Below are positions 23,799 to 35,409 of a stretch of DNA of 64,000 nucleotides, piece after piece (positions within the stretch are counted from its first letter, which is position 1; each line of letters starts with the position of its first letter). The notes beneath the pieces are model-generated. The model ran no database searches. It worked only from the letters and a program-made list of their open reading frames with translations, and was not told the DNA's origin. Origin of the DNA: Massariosphaeria phaeospora (taxonomy: Eukaryota; Ascomycota; Dothideomycetes; Pleosporales); NCBI GenBank assembly GCA_011032825.1, contig JAADJZ010000008.1, forward strand, positions 1,178,001 to 1,242,000. Direction: 5' to 3'. A program made the translations under genes and the position numbers.

Positions 23799-26700
23799 AT
23801 GGACCACATCTACCATGGACGTCCGCCGACTCGACGACGTGCCCTTGGAGATGCCACGCTCCGTGCCAACGAGGACCACCGCTCCCAGAGGCCTCGAGGA
23901 GCCAAGCACAGCCCAACCAGCGTCCCATCCTCGTCGCCGCGTCATCTTCCGCCCAACGAGTCCCCAGCTTCCACTCGCAGCCGCGTTGTCCGGCATCCAC
24001 CGCACCAGTCTCCCGAAAACAAGCGTCTTTCTGCTGTCATCAATGAAGGAGGCCGACCGCGGAACTCCAAACGGGACTCGGAGATTTCTACTACAAGCAC
24101 AACCTCAGGCGGAGGCGGAGGCCGACGCAAGACCCACATCGGGCCGTGGCAACTAGGCAAGACGATCGGCCAGGGTGGATGCTCGCGTGTACGCGTCGTC
24201 CGACACAGTAGTACCGGGCAGGATGCCGCTGCCAAGATTATCTCCAAGAAGATAGCTGACAAGGTGCGCGCTTTGAGCCTGGCAAACTTGGTCGCGAACG
24301 CAGAGAACGACCCTACCATGTTTCCGGGTGGGAAGGTCATTCCTTTCGGTCTCGAGCGAGAGATCTGTATTATGAAGCTTCTGAGCCATGACAACATTGT
24401 TCGCCTTTACGATGTTTGGGAGAACCGCAATGAACTGTAAGTGTGCATTCTCATCATATGCAGAACATTCTTGATATCCATCTGTCTAACACATGGAATA
24501 GTTACCTAATCATGGAGTACGTCAAAGGGGGTGAACTTTTTACATACATTGGCGAACAAGGTGGTCTTGACGAACACGAGACTGTCTACATCTTTCGCCA
24601 AATCATCGCCGCACTGCTATACTGTCACCGCCTCAATATCCATCATCGCGATCTGAAGCCAGAGAACATCTTGTTGGATAAGGAGACAATGACGATAAAG
24701 CTTGTCGACTTTGGCATGGCAGCATTACAACCAGCGGGAAAGCTGCTCACGACACCTTGTGGCAGTCCGCATTACGCAGCCCCCGAGGTTATCCGGTCTG
24801 AAGAATACGATGGCGGCCAGGCCGATGTCTGGAGCTGTGGTGTTATCCTTTTCGTTCTGCTCACCGGGACTCCGCCCTTCAATTACTCCGACAATGGTAG
24901 AGATCTAAGGCCTCTCTACCATGCTATTGCACGCGCCGACTATATTATGCCGGACTGGCTCTCAAGAGACGCTCGGGATCTTATCCGCAAGATATTAGTG
25001 CCAGACCCTAAGCGCCGCATCAAGATCGATGCAATCTGGGAGCACCCCTTCTTGCACAAGTTCGACGCGGACTTCGAGATGGTAGGCGAGAAGGCTACTA
25101 AGGAGTATTGGGTTGGGCCACGACCATCGATCTCTGGCTGGCACCCGCTGGAACGGAGTGCAATCGATCGGGAGATTCTACGCTATCTACGCACCCTTTG
25201 GCATAGCGAGAAGGAAGATGTGATTATACAACGTCTTATGAGCAAGGAGTAAGTACATCTGTACTGTTCGTAAATATCTACTAACAGAGTCAAAGCCCCA
25301 ATCAGGAAAAGTACTTTTACTCGGCGCTCCAGAAATATCGCGACGAGAACCTAGAGAACTATGCGCCTAGTCCTGAGCATGTTGTGACATACTCGAACAG
25401 CGATCACCACCATCACACAAAATTTCCACCTACCAGTCAAGACCTCTTACAGCTGCCTACCCCAGAGCATCAGCGATCACAGTCGGCATACTCTATACTC
25501 AACAATGAGCACTTGTATTCGAAGCACAGCTTTTACGAGCCGCCATCATCGGATATCAGCTATGATCCATTTCGCGCATCGAGGCAACCAGTCGCTCCTC
25601 CTGGCCAGACTGTTCATCGGAATATCACAGTACACCGCGGTTCTAGCCACGGAAGCCGTGGCGTGCGTCCCGCTACTGCACTGGGTCATCGCACAGGAAG
25701 CTCCTTACGTATCCAGGCTCTAAAGAACACCAAGAATGGCGTCTCTCGAGATTCTTCAAAGCACAGTACTCCTTCTCAGCGATCAGCGGGGAAACGGAGG
25801 TCCATCTCGCGTTCATCCATGGCTAGTTCGCATTGGCCTAGTAGTCCACCGATTGTGATTCGGCCTGGTAGTCTTGGGAAACGAGGAGTTAGCTTTCCAC
25901 ACATGCATCGATCTTCTGTAACCACCTTCAGCACTGTTGAAGAAGTTTCCGCTCAGTATACCCCAGAGCCCCAACCGCAGAAGTCTCTGAACCGGTCGCA
26001 TGGCTCCGCAGCATCGTCCGCGCGCTCTTCTCGACCTGCTACCGCGCAGCCTTCCTCCACGCGTGTTGTACCTAAGGTTGCTGCAAGCCCAAATGTGCCA
26101 CGCATGAGGACACGGAAGCCTGAGAGCCCCAGTAAATACATTCAGAGTGAAGCTCGGAAAGTCAGTACGGAACTCGAGAAGGTCATGGAAGAAGCTTTCA
26201 ACCGCTCCTCTATAGGGTCCAGTGTCCACACTGCGGCAACAGATCGCAACATGGAAGCATCTGAGTATGACACCCCTCCCACCTCCTTCTTCAACAGAGA
26301 CTCAGGTGGTAGTACAATCACCACACCGAAGACGAAGGCAATGCTTCAACGGCCGCTCCCACCTGTTCCGGACGAGACACCGAACACGTTTCTTCAACGG
26401 AAGCTTGCAGAGACACGAGCCGATATTGCTAGACGGCGCAACGAGGAAGGTGACAACACTGAGCACTTCAACGAAGTTCTACACCATTTGGATTGTCTTA
26501 TGCTGCCATCCGCAAATGGAGCTAAGCGGACAGTATCTGCTCCGCCCCGATCTCCAGAACGCCCGGGTCTTTTGCAGGTCATCCCAGAGGAAATGAGGGC
26601 TGATGACAATGACCGGTTTGAGCTCTATAGGTCTCACTATAGAGCTGTCACTGACCCTGTTAGGCCGAAACTCCAAGGTCGTCGTGCAGTAACCGAACAT

Positions 26701-27980
26701 ACAACCGTACGGCTTGTTGATCCGTCCCCGACCCACATCGCTCCGCTCAACATCCGTAAGCGAAGTGGCGCAAGCAATTCGTCAAGGGGTACAGACGAAG
26801 GCTACGCAGGGTCGCAGCGGCTGCTTCACCCAGTACGGTCTTATCAGGACATCAAGAACAACCTTCTCGCTGCGCGTAATTCGAGCCTTGATATAACGGA
26901 GAATAAAGAGGCTACTATCAAGAAAAAGAAGTCCTCGTGGTTCCGTCGAAACACCGATGAGAAGGAGCGCCAGCCTGAGCTTAAACATAAACCATCTTCT
27001 GGCCGCCTTCAGATACCACAGGCCTGGCAGGGGCTTGATGATCGTCTGAAAGATGGTCCTAATGCTGACATCGCCAAACACAACACAAAGCAGTCGAATG
27101 CAAGCGCCAGCAGCGAGTTTCCTATGCGCCACTGTGGAACCACCGGCGGTAAACACGATGGTGGGAATAGAAAGGGATTCTTCGGCCTATTCAGCAAAAA
27201 AGCCAAAGACGACAGAGGCAAGGGGCCCATGCAGCTTGGTGGTAAGTACCATTTTTTTCTTTTGTTCTACGTACCAGCGGATCTGTCATTGCTGGTTACG
27301 TACCGACACTATCCTGCATTTGAATACCGATGTTGACTTTCTTTTAGCCGAAAATTTCAGCTCCTCTACCATCTCTGGCTTCGACTTTGAAGCTGGGACT
27401 GGAGCTGATGCTCCCGGCCCTCCGGAGGTGCAACAGAATTGGCTCTCGCGCTTCTTGCATATCAAACCAGCCAACAAGGTGCTATGCTTCCAGATCGGCC
27501 GCGGAAAAGTCCGCCAAGATCTCGTGTACACTTTGCGTGACTGGCAACGTTTTGGCGTTCGGGACGTCACGTACAATCGCAACACCAATGTGATCAATGC
27601 CCGGATTGACAAAAACAACCGTACGTATACCTCGCTCCTTTTTCGCGCGTGGTGCCTCGAAGAATATGTCTTCACTTTGGAATTTGAAGAACTTCGTTGC
27701 ATGTTCCGCAGTAAAGTCTACAGTCTTGTCAGTCCATTCCGCTAATCTCATCACTCTCGCAGATCTCAAAATCAAACCGGTATCGCTCGTTATTGAACTC
27801 TTCGTTGTGCTCGAGCATGGTCGGCGCGCCAACCTATGTATCGCCCGTTTTACACAGATCCGAGGCGCAGCATCCAGTTTCCGCAAGGTCGTCGAAATCA
27901 TCGAGGACATATCCAAGGCGCGAGATGTGCTCGTTGATGACGAGGTTAAGAAGGTGGCCATGTGTGAGATCTTGACATAG
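23799..27980 (+). CDS. Gin4/Hsl1/Cdr2-type Ser/Thr kinase (septin and morphogenesis checkpoint family)
   Basis: CAMK/SNF1-related kinase of about 1,273 residues; exons 23799-24436, 24502-25248, 25296-27241, 27348-27620 and 27763-27980. In yeasts this family phosphorylates septins and acts on Wee1 at the bud neck or medial cortex to link cell shape to mitotic entry. The kinase domain runs from about residue 117 (PWQLGKTIGQGG) and has the catalytic HRDLKPEN near 260, VDFGMA, and the APE-type YAAPEV; all key residues are present. A family-typical insert, SLANLVANAENDPTMFPGG, sits in the N-lobe. A long Ser/Arg-rich, probably disordered middle follows. The last ~160 residues (NWLSRFLHIKPANK to IARFTQIRGAASSFRKVVEI) form the KA1-like membrane-binding end. 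Intron 2 has a perfect CTAAC branch site. The start is the first in-frame ATG; upstream frames open only with GTG. Confidence 0.9.
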
Positions 27981-28903
27981 GCAAGCTTCACATTTGCTAC
28001 TAGTGGCTTCTTCCATGTTGCATGACTTGGATACTCAGGGCATACTTCTCTATCGTCTAGGGTTGCATGTTGAAGGGTATACATTTGGCAACCGAAGATG
28101 GGCAGCCTTGGTTATCATGGCTAAATTGGCTTATGACTTGCTAGGGCTGTTGTTGGGCAGAATCCGATCGCTGATTACTGCAACTGAACCACTAACCCGA
28201 ACATCGCCCTCAAGGCGACAACTTTTCCGACTCGAAATATCACCTTCCCGACGGCTTATACCTCTCGAAATTACAGGACAGCTCGAGACGCCGAGCATAT
28301 TCAGCAAACTCTTGTGTGTATCATGGTTGCATGGGTCAGTAGAGATACCTCAATACTGCGAATGTTTGTTTCTTGTTCTCTTGCTTTCCTTTGCGCTTGT
28401 AAGACGACTGACTGTACTATGGTTCGGCGTGTTTCTCTTGCGTCCTATCTCCTCTGTACACTTGCATAGTTGAGGGAGTCTTAGCGCCCCGTGTGTCCTT
28501 CTTTGGACGCTGGATGAAGGAGCGCTTTGCTGCATGTTTGCATCTGCATTGCGGGAGACGAACATTTGAGCGTGGTGAACACGAACGATTGCATAAAAGT
28601 GTACGAGTATAATTACCGGATACTATAATTATCATGACTACGAAAATTAATGAACGGATGCCCAGCTTGCAACTAGATGAACTAAACGGTATAGACTGAA
28701 GTGATGTCCTTTACCTGTGCTTATGTCCAGTCAAGATTTGTTGGTGAGTGTGAAGTGGGATATGTGGCGCAGCGCACCAGCCACATGCCAAGGCGGTCTA
28801 ATAGATTTACCGACACACACTGGAACAACGAACCCTCAAAATCAACGACCGCGACGACATCCCGAACCACTAACCACACAGGTATTGCGCCAACACCGCC
28901 AAC
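27981..28903. other. Intergenic, no gene seen
   Basis: It holds the 3' region of the kinase gene and the promoter of the L24 gene. Small open frames on both strands lack motifs or splice support. Confidence 0.5.
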
Positions 28904-29709
28904 ATGCGTACCTACGACGACTCCTTCAGCGGCCAGAAGATCTACCCGGGCAAGGTGCGTCTCGCTGCCATTCCTCCATCGTCCAGCCTTCGGATAGCCC
29001 ACTCGCGTCATGACGCAGCGATTGGATGCACGAGGAGTTATGCGGTGCCGAGCAGTCGCTGATGGATCACTTTTAGGGCAAACTCTACATCCGTGGCGAC
29101 AGCAAGATCTTCCGGTTCCAGAATGGCAAGACCGAGAGCCTTTTCCTGCAGCGCAAGAACCCGCGTCGGATTGCATGGACGGTTCTCTTCAGGAGGCAAC
29201 ACAAGAAGGGTATCTCTGAGGTGAGTGGAACCGCCTCTATTATCTATCACCTCTCCGGGGGATTGGACGTTGGAACTTGGGCGCACGCATATGACATCAA
29301 CCCCGCGGGTGCAATGGTGGCATGGCCACAGATGAGATACCGCGCAGCATCATCTAGCAGCCCTTAGCCAAACTTTCTCCTCTATCACCCGCGTATCCAG
29401 GCTAATCAGCATGCCGCCTTCTAGGAAATCGCCAAGAAGCGTTCCCGCCGCACAGTCAAGCACCAGCGTGCCATCGTCGGCGCCTCCCTCGACGTGATCA
29501 AAGAGCGCCGCGCCCAGCGCCCCGAAGCCCGCTCCGCCGCCCGCCAAGCCGCGATCAAAGAGGGCAAGGAGAAGAAAGCCGCCGCCGAGTCCAAGAAGAA
29601 GGCCGAGAAGGCAAAGTCGGCCGCCGGCGCAGCGCGGGGCCAGGCCCAGAAGATCAGCAAGCAGGGCGCCAAGGGGGCCGCTCCCAAGGTCCAGGCAAGG
29701 ACTCGTTAA
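28904..29709 (+). CDS. RPL24: 60S ribosomal protein L24
   Basis: Cytosolic large-subunit protein eL24, about 159 residues. Exons are 28904-28954, 29077-29220 and 29425-29709; introns of 122 and 204 bases are long for this window but usual for fungal ribosomal protein genes. The first exon encodes only 17 residues ([17 protein letters not shown]). The next exon gives the conserved [18 protein letters not shown] and [18 protein letters not shown]. The C-terminal exon is Lys/Ala/Arg-rich ([20 protein letters not shown] onward), as expected for the tail that crosses to the small subunit. This fungal form lacks two of the zinc-type cysteines seen in archaeal L24e, as is normal in eukaryotes. Length matches the family. 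Confidence 0.95.
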
Positions 29710-30656
29710 ACCGGGTGCGATGGCTTGGGCGGATTATGGGGGTCCTCGGTGTTACAACTTAACTTTTTCCTTGCTCCTTCGATCGTTTGATAGGGGGTCG
29801 AGACATGGAATGCGATGGGATGGATTGATGGCTGAGCTTACTTGCATCTTTTCTGGACCAGGGGGCTGGGTCGCGTCCCCATGTCGACATAGGGTCTGGC
29901 GATAAAGCAAAATTCAATCACGTCCTCATGAGCTTGTGAATGCGTTGGGGGTCTGGCAAGTGTGTGGTACTGATGCGAGTGCTAGGTATATCATATGGGC
30001 CATATGTGGCATCCCGTGGCGCGAGCTACGTGCTAGATATGGGTGGCCTTTTCATTCGTTTCTACCAGGAACAGTTCCCGATACTGCGATTCTGTCTACT
30101 ACCTGCAAACATCGCTGTTTTCATTCGAGCTTGCTCTGTACTACTTGTGATATTTCCCGCCCCTCTACTCGCTTTCGTCATTTCACATTTCATATGTTGT
30201 CTATCTGTTTCATTTAATTGTGGGTTGATATGTGTCTCTGCCCTGAGTGATTAGCAACTACCTAACCGAGGTCGGCCATCAAAGACAACGAGAGCGAGCA
30301 GACTAGTCGTTGCTCGGGACTGTGAACGACAGACGTGAGACGAGGTAGGTAAGTAGCAATGAACCATGCTTCTCAATGTCAATGGTATGATTGTATGTAT
30401 GGGTTTGATACAGTCCATTCGCATTTTCCATTCCGAAGCCGTATGATTGATTACCTACTCCGTGGTCAGGCAAACACCAAGCCTACTCCTACTCTACCCA
30501 ATTCGCACATTCGGTGCTTGCTTCCTGCTAGAGCCTATCTGTCATGCCGTTCCCTCCTTGACAAGAGCCCTAGGCAGTGCACAGATAGCCAGGCTAGAGA
30601 AAAGACCCTGTCTGACATTTCGTATCCTCTCCTCCAACTCACACCGTCTTGTTCTG
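29710..30656. other. Intergenic between convergent genes
   Basis: The two flanking genes (L24 plus, ISG12-like minus) converge here, so this stretch should hold both 3' regions. No additional gene is seen. Confidence 0.5.
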
Positions 30657-31046
30657 TCAGGCACCGTATCCCGCCCATGCCGCCGAGCCAGCAACCCAGG
30701 CGCCCAACCCGCCAACCAGATAAGCAACCAGCTTCGTGATAACGCCCTTGATGATGCCCGCGGCAGCGCCCCCGGCGCCTGCGCTCTGCAAGAAGGCGAA
30801 GCAGCTGCCCGCCGCGACGATGCCGAGTTGGGCATGCAGCCATGCAGCGAATGAGTCTGTGTGTGTGCTGTTAGGAGCGGGGGAGGAACGGGAGGGAAGA
30901 AGAAGGGGGGAGGGAGACGTACTTGCTGCGACGCCGGATGCTAGGAACCCGAGTTTGGCGATCACAAAGAAACAGATCTTGACGAGGACGGCGGCGAGAC
31001 AGGCGACAACGCCGGCGCCGATAGCCACGATGATGGGGAAGACCAT
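30657..31046 (-). CDS. ISG12/IFI6-16-like small hydrophobic protein (copy 1)
   Basis: Protein of 107 residues; exons 30923-31046 and 30657-30856 with a 66-base intron that starts GTACGT and ends CACACACAG. It is almost wholly Gly/Ala/Val/Leu/Ile: an N-terminal helix MVFPIIVAIGAGVVACLAAV, then after the splice a second hydrophobic half with AGAGGAAAGIIKGVITKLVA and LVGGLGAWVAGSAAWAGYG. The Gly/Ala-rich AGAGGAAAG stretch and overall size match the interferon-induced 6-16/ISG12 family, whose animal members sit in mitochondrial or ER membranes and affect apoptosis; fungal members have no settled function. Without splicing the frame stays open, but the inserted part is Ser/Pro/Arg-rich and breaks the hydrophobic pattern, so I prefer the spliced form. 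A second family member lies at 36795. Confidence 0.72.
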   Translation of the reverse strand: MVFPIIVAIGAGVVACLAAVLVKICFFVIAKLGFLASGVAASTSPSPLLLPSRSSPAPNSTHTDSFAAWLHAQLGIVAAGSCFAFLQSAGAGGAAAGIIKGVITKLVAYLVGGLGAWVAGSAAWAGYGA

Positions 31047-31525
31047 GGCTTTGGAGGTATAGGTAGGTAGGTAGAGGCTGCTGAAGATTGGAGTCGCAGC
31101 TGTAGGTTATCAGAGCTGCTGCCAAAGCGTGCAGTTGTTGTTCGTTATCTGCTGTCCCCAAAGACCGGCCATAAAACAAGAATCTTCCAAACTCCACACC
31201 CTCCCCACTAAAGCATAATAACTACGTCACCGTCTCAACTCCTCTCATACCGCCCATGAAAAAATGCCGGCGCCGCTAGCGATGATAATGGGGAGCTGAG
31301 CTACCAGCTAGCGCTCTGAGCACACTGCCCCGCCCAGCCGAACCGACCAGCGCACACGATCCTCTGGCCAGTGTACCAAGTTCCAGCTCAGCTCAGCCTT
31401 GAGAGTTTGCCTTTGTCTCTACCAAGTGCTACTGTATCCAGCACACCGGGTGACGTCTTAGTAGCGCTGGGGAAGGTGAGAGGGACCACCAGGACTCGCA
31501 GACCAGCCCGCAATCACCCTAGCCA
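31047..31525. other. Intergenic, no gene seen
   Basis: Likely promoter of the ISG12-like gene. No motif stands out. Confidence 0.45.
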
Positions 31526-31906
31526 TCACTCCCCCCGGGGAGAATATTTGGCGAAGATTCGTTTGCATATCTCGAGATCTTCCTGTATGCTTTTTGGAAG
31601 GGTAGACGTAGGAGCAGGCGTAGTCTCTGAGGGTTGCGGGGCTCTGGTGCGCTCGTAGACTGATTCTGATGGGATGATACCTGCAACAATAGAGGGAATG
31701 AAGAGCTCTTGGCTTAAGTTAGCAGGGTGGCAATAGGGTGGGAGCAAGGCAAAGGTAGCCTGTACATACGATTGAGACATTTCTTTACACGATCGATAAG
31801 TGCCAAGAGTGGATATGGAATAATGGTGTATTTGCTGCTTTGATAATGTAGTATTGTGTCGGCGCAGTATGTGGGCGGGAACACGGCGAACACATCGTGT
31901 AGGCAT
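31526..31906 (-). CDS. Small putative protein of unknown function, one intron
   Basis: I do not recognise this protein. The frame 31526-31906 contains a good candidate intron at 31713-31769 (GTATGT donor, CTAAC branch site just before the AAG acceptor; 57 bases), and splicing keeps the frame, giving 107 residues. The N-terminus (MPTRCVRRVPAHILRRH) is basic and Arg/His-rich without acids, like a mitochondrial presequence. The second half reads QELFIPSIVAGIIPSES and later PKSIQEDLEICKRIFAKYSP, with a Pro/Thr/Ser linker between. It lies on the same strand as, and between, the ISG12-like gene and the 1,017-residue unknown protein. A chance frame cannot be excluded. Confidence 0.42.
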   Translation of the reverse strand: MPTRCVRRVPAHILRRHNTTLSKQQIHHYSISTLGTYRSCKEMSQSYVQATFALLPPYCHPANLSQELFIPSIVAGIIPSESVYERTRAPQPSETTPAPTSTLPKSIQEDLEICKRIFAKYSPRGE

Positions 31907-32265
31907 GGTTGGTGGTATGTTTGAACTTTGGCAGGAGGGATAGTAGTATTAAGGGAAGAAGCGGCGGGGGTCGTCCAGCTTATTCTTAAAGAAGCTATGG
32001 CCGCACAGACCACCACCGAACCAGACCGCAAAACAAACCTATGGAAAACCCCTAGGGTGTGAGGAACGTATGCATTCTTTGAGAAGAGAGAGGGAGGGGT
32101 ATATATATATGCGCCACCATGCAAGTCCACGCTTGAGAGAGAAAAAATAACAAAAGCAAAACCCGTCATTCATCAAAAGGCTTCCGGCAGCCCCTGGCGT
32201 AAGAAAAACACTCGGTGACGGGTAGAAAAGTTGCCTTGCACGGGGGTAGCACTGGGACTTGCAGC
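31907..32265. other. Intergenic, no gene seen
   Basis: It contains a short (TA)n run near 32098-32110 and the 3' region of the gene upstream on the minus strand. Confidence 0.45.
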
Positions 32266-35200
32266 TCACACGCGAATAACGACATTCACACCCAGCCCCC
32301 TTGCCTCGCGGACACAGCACGCCAAACACGTGCGCCCCACGCGGCCCACGAGCGCATGATATCCCTTCTCCGCACACCAAGCACGAGCAAGCAGCTCCAG
32401 AGCCGCGGACGCCCGCGCGTCGAGCACAAGGACCATCTTGCTAGCGGAGACGGGCGCATTCTCACCGTCTTCGACCATCGAGGGGGTGCGCGACGTGTGT
32501 GCAGACGACGCCCAGAACGGGACGAAGAAGTACGGGTCGAGGAGTTCCGACGTGGCGACGAGCTTGTACGGGTAGGATGCGTGGAGCGGGTGCGCGGTCA
32601 TGGGCTTGCTTTCGACGAGCACGGCGCCGCTGTCCTTGGAGGCGGAAGACGAGGCGGCTGGGAGGGGAGGGTGCACGGGCTTTGGCTCATTGTCCGGCGA
32701 GTCGGGAGGGTGGGAGAGCAATGGCTCGTAGCCGTAACTGCTGTTGCGGCGGTTCAGGGGGCGCGACGGGCTGACGGTGCGTTTGGACGACGTGCGCGAT
32801 GAGGACCGCTTGAGGATTTGCGGCGCGTTCGGTAGTGGTAGAGATGTCGGTGCCGTGCATGGAAACGAAGTTATGAAATATACGTCGTGGGTGAGAGTGA
32901 ACGTATGAGTCGTTCCACGTGCTTGGGAAGTGAACGTAAGCGATGCATCATGGGCGTCAGTTCCAGATAGAGCCGCCGAGGCAGTATCGTGGTCCGCAGC
33001 AGTACCGCTTACGGACGCCAGGTCCCAAGCGGTGAACTCTACCGATGGCGCTGGAGCCGTGCTCGGATCGGTTGGCAAAGCGAGATGCGCGGGATTAACA
33101 CCATCGTAGTTGCCGCCTGGAATGATGTCCGAATCCCGATCAACCATATCCTGGCCATTCGTGATCCGGTACGGTCTGACAAACGGAAGCTGCTCACTGC
33201 TGATCTCGAACCAGCCATCGACGCAATCTTTCGGGCACTTGGGGAGCGAGACCCAACCCATGCATTCGACGGCGCCTTCAACGCAGGCGAGTACTCGTCC
33301 AACCACCGAGCTCTTACTCCACCAACTGCGTCTGGAGTAGACAAAGCCTCCATATAGATTTGCCGAGTCTCCGAGTGCGTGAATGGCGCTCTTGTCGTTT
33401 TCCAGCAAGGTCGATATCAGGAAATGCGATATGGCCTCGCCGGGTAGGACCATACCAGTAAGGTACGAGCGACTGAGCCAACCGCCAATATTCAGTGTGT
33501 TAGTAGGGTCGTTAGGTTCCGTCAACACGGTGGTGGATATTGGGATAGCCAGTGACCGCGAATTGCCTCGACTCAGAGCAGGCCTGTTTTCCACATTGCC
33601 AAAGTAACTGTCGCTCGGGCCCCCGAAAAATCGTGGTGATCCAAGAGGTGTTCCGTAAACGCTGACCGACGACGGTGTGACCGTCTCCACAAACCTTCCA
33701 TACGGCGAGGGCAGTTGCTCGGGTTCTTTACTGTTGTCTGGTACCTTTAACTTTTCGGCCAATTCTCCGACTATTTGCTCGATTCCGGGCCATTGCACGG
33801 TTTCTGCGAAGTGGAGTAGCCCTGCCAGTTGGCGGGCCTGATGGCGTGGCAGAAATATGATTTCACTCTCCGGTTCCGGCGGTGGCTCCGCTCTTGACTC
33901 GCTTTTGCTAAGCATCGACATCAACCCACGCTTTGGGGCCGGCGGAGGGACCTCGGTGTTTCCTCCCTTGACCACCAATATATTCTCCAGAAAGCGCCGT
34001 GCCAAAACCAAATCCCAGTCCGTTTTCTTGGTCTTAAGCTTGAGGAAGCCTTCATAATCTTGGCGAGTGACATGCATCTTCTGGGTGATTTCGTCTATCT
34101 CCGAGCTGGAGACTGCCTCGAGTCGCAGAAGGAGTTCGCAAGCGAGCGTGATCTGCAACAGCAAAATCTCTCGATCTGACCACAGTGGACGAGTGTCCTC
34201 GGGATGCATATCGGGCTCGCTCCACAAGATCTGGCCCAACCGGATTCGCCATTCCACCAAGCTAAAATCGAACCAGACGCCCTTGAGTCGGAGAATCTTG
34301 AGTAGCGTGTCGATCTGAACTTTGACGCCGGTGGGGTCGTCGACGGTGCCATCATAGGGTGGAGGTGTGAGGAATTTGCCAAATAGGTGGGTGTACAGTT
34401 CGCCGGTGGACTGGTTGTTGAATATCGTCATGCGCTCTGGGCTGTCGTGGAATGCCTCGAGGAGGTCGCCAAATTCGATGAGCCGGTCATGGAGAAGATT
34501 CAAGTTCAGCGGTCGAATGCCCAGTCTCTCAGGACTCTTATGGAACTGCTCCTTGTTCCTCACAGACTCCAGATACCCGTTGCTTGACTGCGACTGCTGT
34601 AGATCGGTGACGAGACTGTCCGCGATTGGCATCTCCAGGAAATGAATGAAGCCAACAGTGCCAGGCTCAGTCCCCTGTACAGCGAGCATGCTCGGGTTCT
34701 CTACTAGACCGATGTCATAGCACAGGTACTGTTGCTCCTGGTCGGACGACTGCTGGAGCGCGGGCAGGTGTCGCCGGAGGGTCGCCGCCGAATAGGCAGG
34801 GTGGGCCAGTTGGACGCAGTCCGAGACGTCTGTCACCTCCAGCTGCTCGTCCCACGGGTATGCAACTGCCGGTTCCAAGCGGCTCCCTCTGCTCTTGAGG
34901 CTGAAATGCGGAGCTCCCGAGAACAGCGTCTTGATCTGGTCCTCGCTGAGCAGCTCGACCTTTGCCTCCTCTTGCTTTTGCGACTCCTTCAGGGGCTCCT
35001 CTGGTGACTCGCCCTGTGGTTGCCCCATCGGGCTCACGGGCCGCCCCTCGTCCACTTTGACTCCGTCATCTCCTGCAGCCTCATCAGGTTGGCTCGACGG
35101 CGCGGGCTCGGGTGCGTTGGCGGGATTGGAGCCTCGGGAATACTTCCGGGGCCCTGCTGTGGTGCGTGTCGGCGCAGGAATCTGTGAGCGTGACGCCATT

Positions 35201-35409
35201 AGCAAAGGTGCAGCCAGCAGGCAAGTCGGGCCTGGTTGGGTGTGGTTGAGGGAAGGAGGGAGAGAACGTACGGCGACTATTTTGCTGTCCTCGGCCCTGT
35301 TCTTTCTCTTTCTGAAAAACTCAACGACGCGCTGGCGCCGACTCTTCTTCACTTCAGCTTTCCCCTCGTCGGCGTCGGCGGGCACGGTGAGGCGCTTCCG
35401 GAGCGGCAT
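32266..35409 (-). CDS. Large conserved-looking fungal protein of unknown function, about 1,017 residues
   Basis: Exons 35272-35409 and 32266-35181, with a 90-base intron (GTACGT...TCACAG). Exon 1 is a highly basic 46-residue leader (MPLRKRLTVPADADEGKAEV, then RRQRVVEFFRKRKNRAEDS). A Pro/Glu-rich linker follows. A long folded region of about residues 130-750 reads like a conserved enzyme or scaffold: EDQIKTLFSGAPHFSLKSRG, KGVWFDFSLVEWRIRLGQIL, FLPRHQARQLAGLLHFAETV, NIGGWLSRSYLTGMVLPGEA and SRRSWWSKSSVVGRVLACVE. The C-terminal quarter mixes Ser/Pro-rich linkers with PYKLVATSELLDPYFFVPFW and an Ala/Cys-rich end (LARAWCAEKGYHALVGRVGR). No signal peptide or membrane span. I cannot place it in a named family. 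The frame is also open upstream to 35919, but that part is low-quality sequence and lacks the exon junction. Confidence 0.75.
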   Translation of the reverse strand: MPLRKRLTVPADADEGKAEVKKSRRQRVVEFFRKRKNRAEDSKIVAVRSLPPSLNHTQPGPTCLLAAPLLMASRSQIPAPTRTTAGPRKYSRGSNPANAPEPAPSSQPDEAAGDDGVKVDEGRPVSPMGQPQGESPEEPLKESQKQEEAKVELLSEDQIKTLFSGAPHFSLKSRGSRLEPAVAYPWDEQLEVTDVSDCVQLAHPAYSAATLRRHLPALQQSSDQEQQYLCYDIGLVENPSMLAVQGTEPGTVGFIHFLEMPIADSLVTDLQQSQSSNGYLESVRNKEQFHKSPERLGIRPLNLNLLHDRLIEFGDLLEAFHDSPERMTIFNNQSTGELYTHLFGKFLTPPPYDGTVDDPTGVKVQIDTLLKILRLKGVWFDFSLVEWRIRLGQILWSEPDMHPEDTRPLWSDREILLLQITLACELLLRLEAVSSSEIDEITQKMHVTRQDYEGFLKLKTKKTDWDLVLARRFLENILVVKGGNTEVPPPAPKRGLMSMLSKSESRAEPPPEPESEIIFLPRHQARQLAGLLHFAETVQWPGIEQIVGELAEKLKVPDNSKEPEQLPSPYGRFVETVTPSSVSVYGTPLGSPRFFGGPSDSYFGNVENRPALSRGNSRSLAIPISTTVLTEPNDPTNTLNIGGWLSRSYLTGMVLPGEAISHFLISTLLENDKSAIHALGDSANLYGGFVYSRRSWWSKSSVVGRVLACVEGAVECMGWVSLPKCPKDCVDGWFEISSEQLPFVRPYRITNGQDMVDRDSDIIPGGNYDGVNPAHLALPTDPSTAPAPSVEFTAWDLASVSGTAADHDTASAALSGTDAHDASLTFTSQARGTTHTFTLTHDVYFITSFPCTAPTSLPLPNAPQILKRSSSRTSSKRTVSPSRPLNRRNSSYGYEPLLSHPPDSPDNEPKPVHPPLPAASSSASKDSGAVLVESKPMTAHPLHASYPYKLVATSELLDPYFFVPFWASSAHTSRTPSMVEDGENAPVSASKMVLVLDARASAALELLARAWCAEKGYHALVGRVGRTCLACCVREARGLGVNVVIRV

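Noticed and set aside
28955..29424. snoRNA in the L24 introns
   Set aside because: The introns are longer than others here, but I see no paired C/D boxes or H/ACA pattern.
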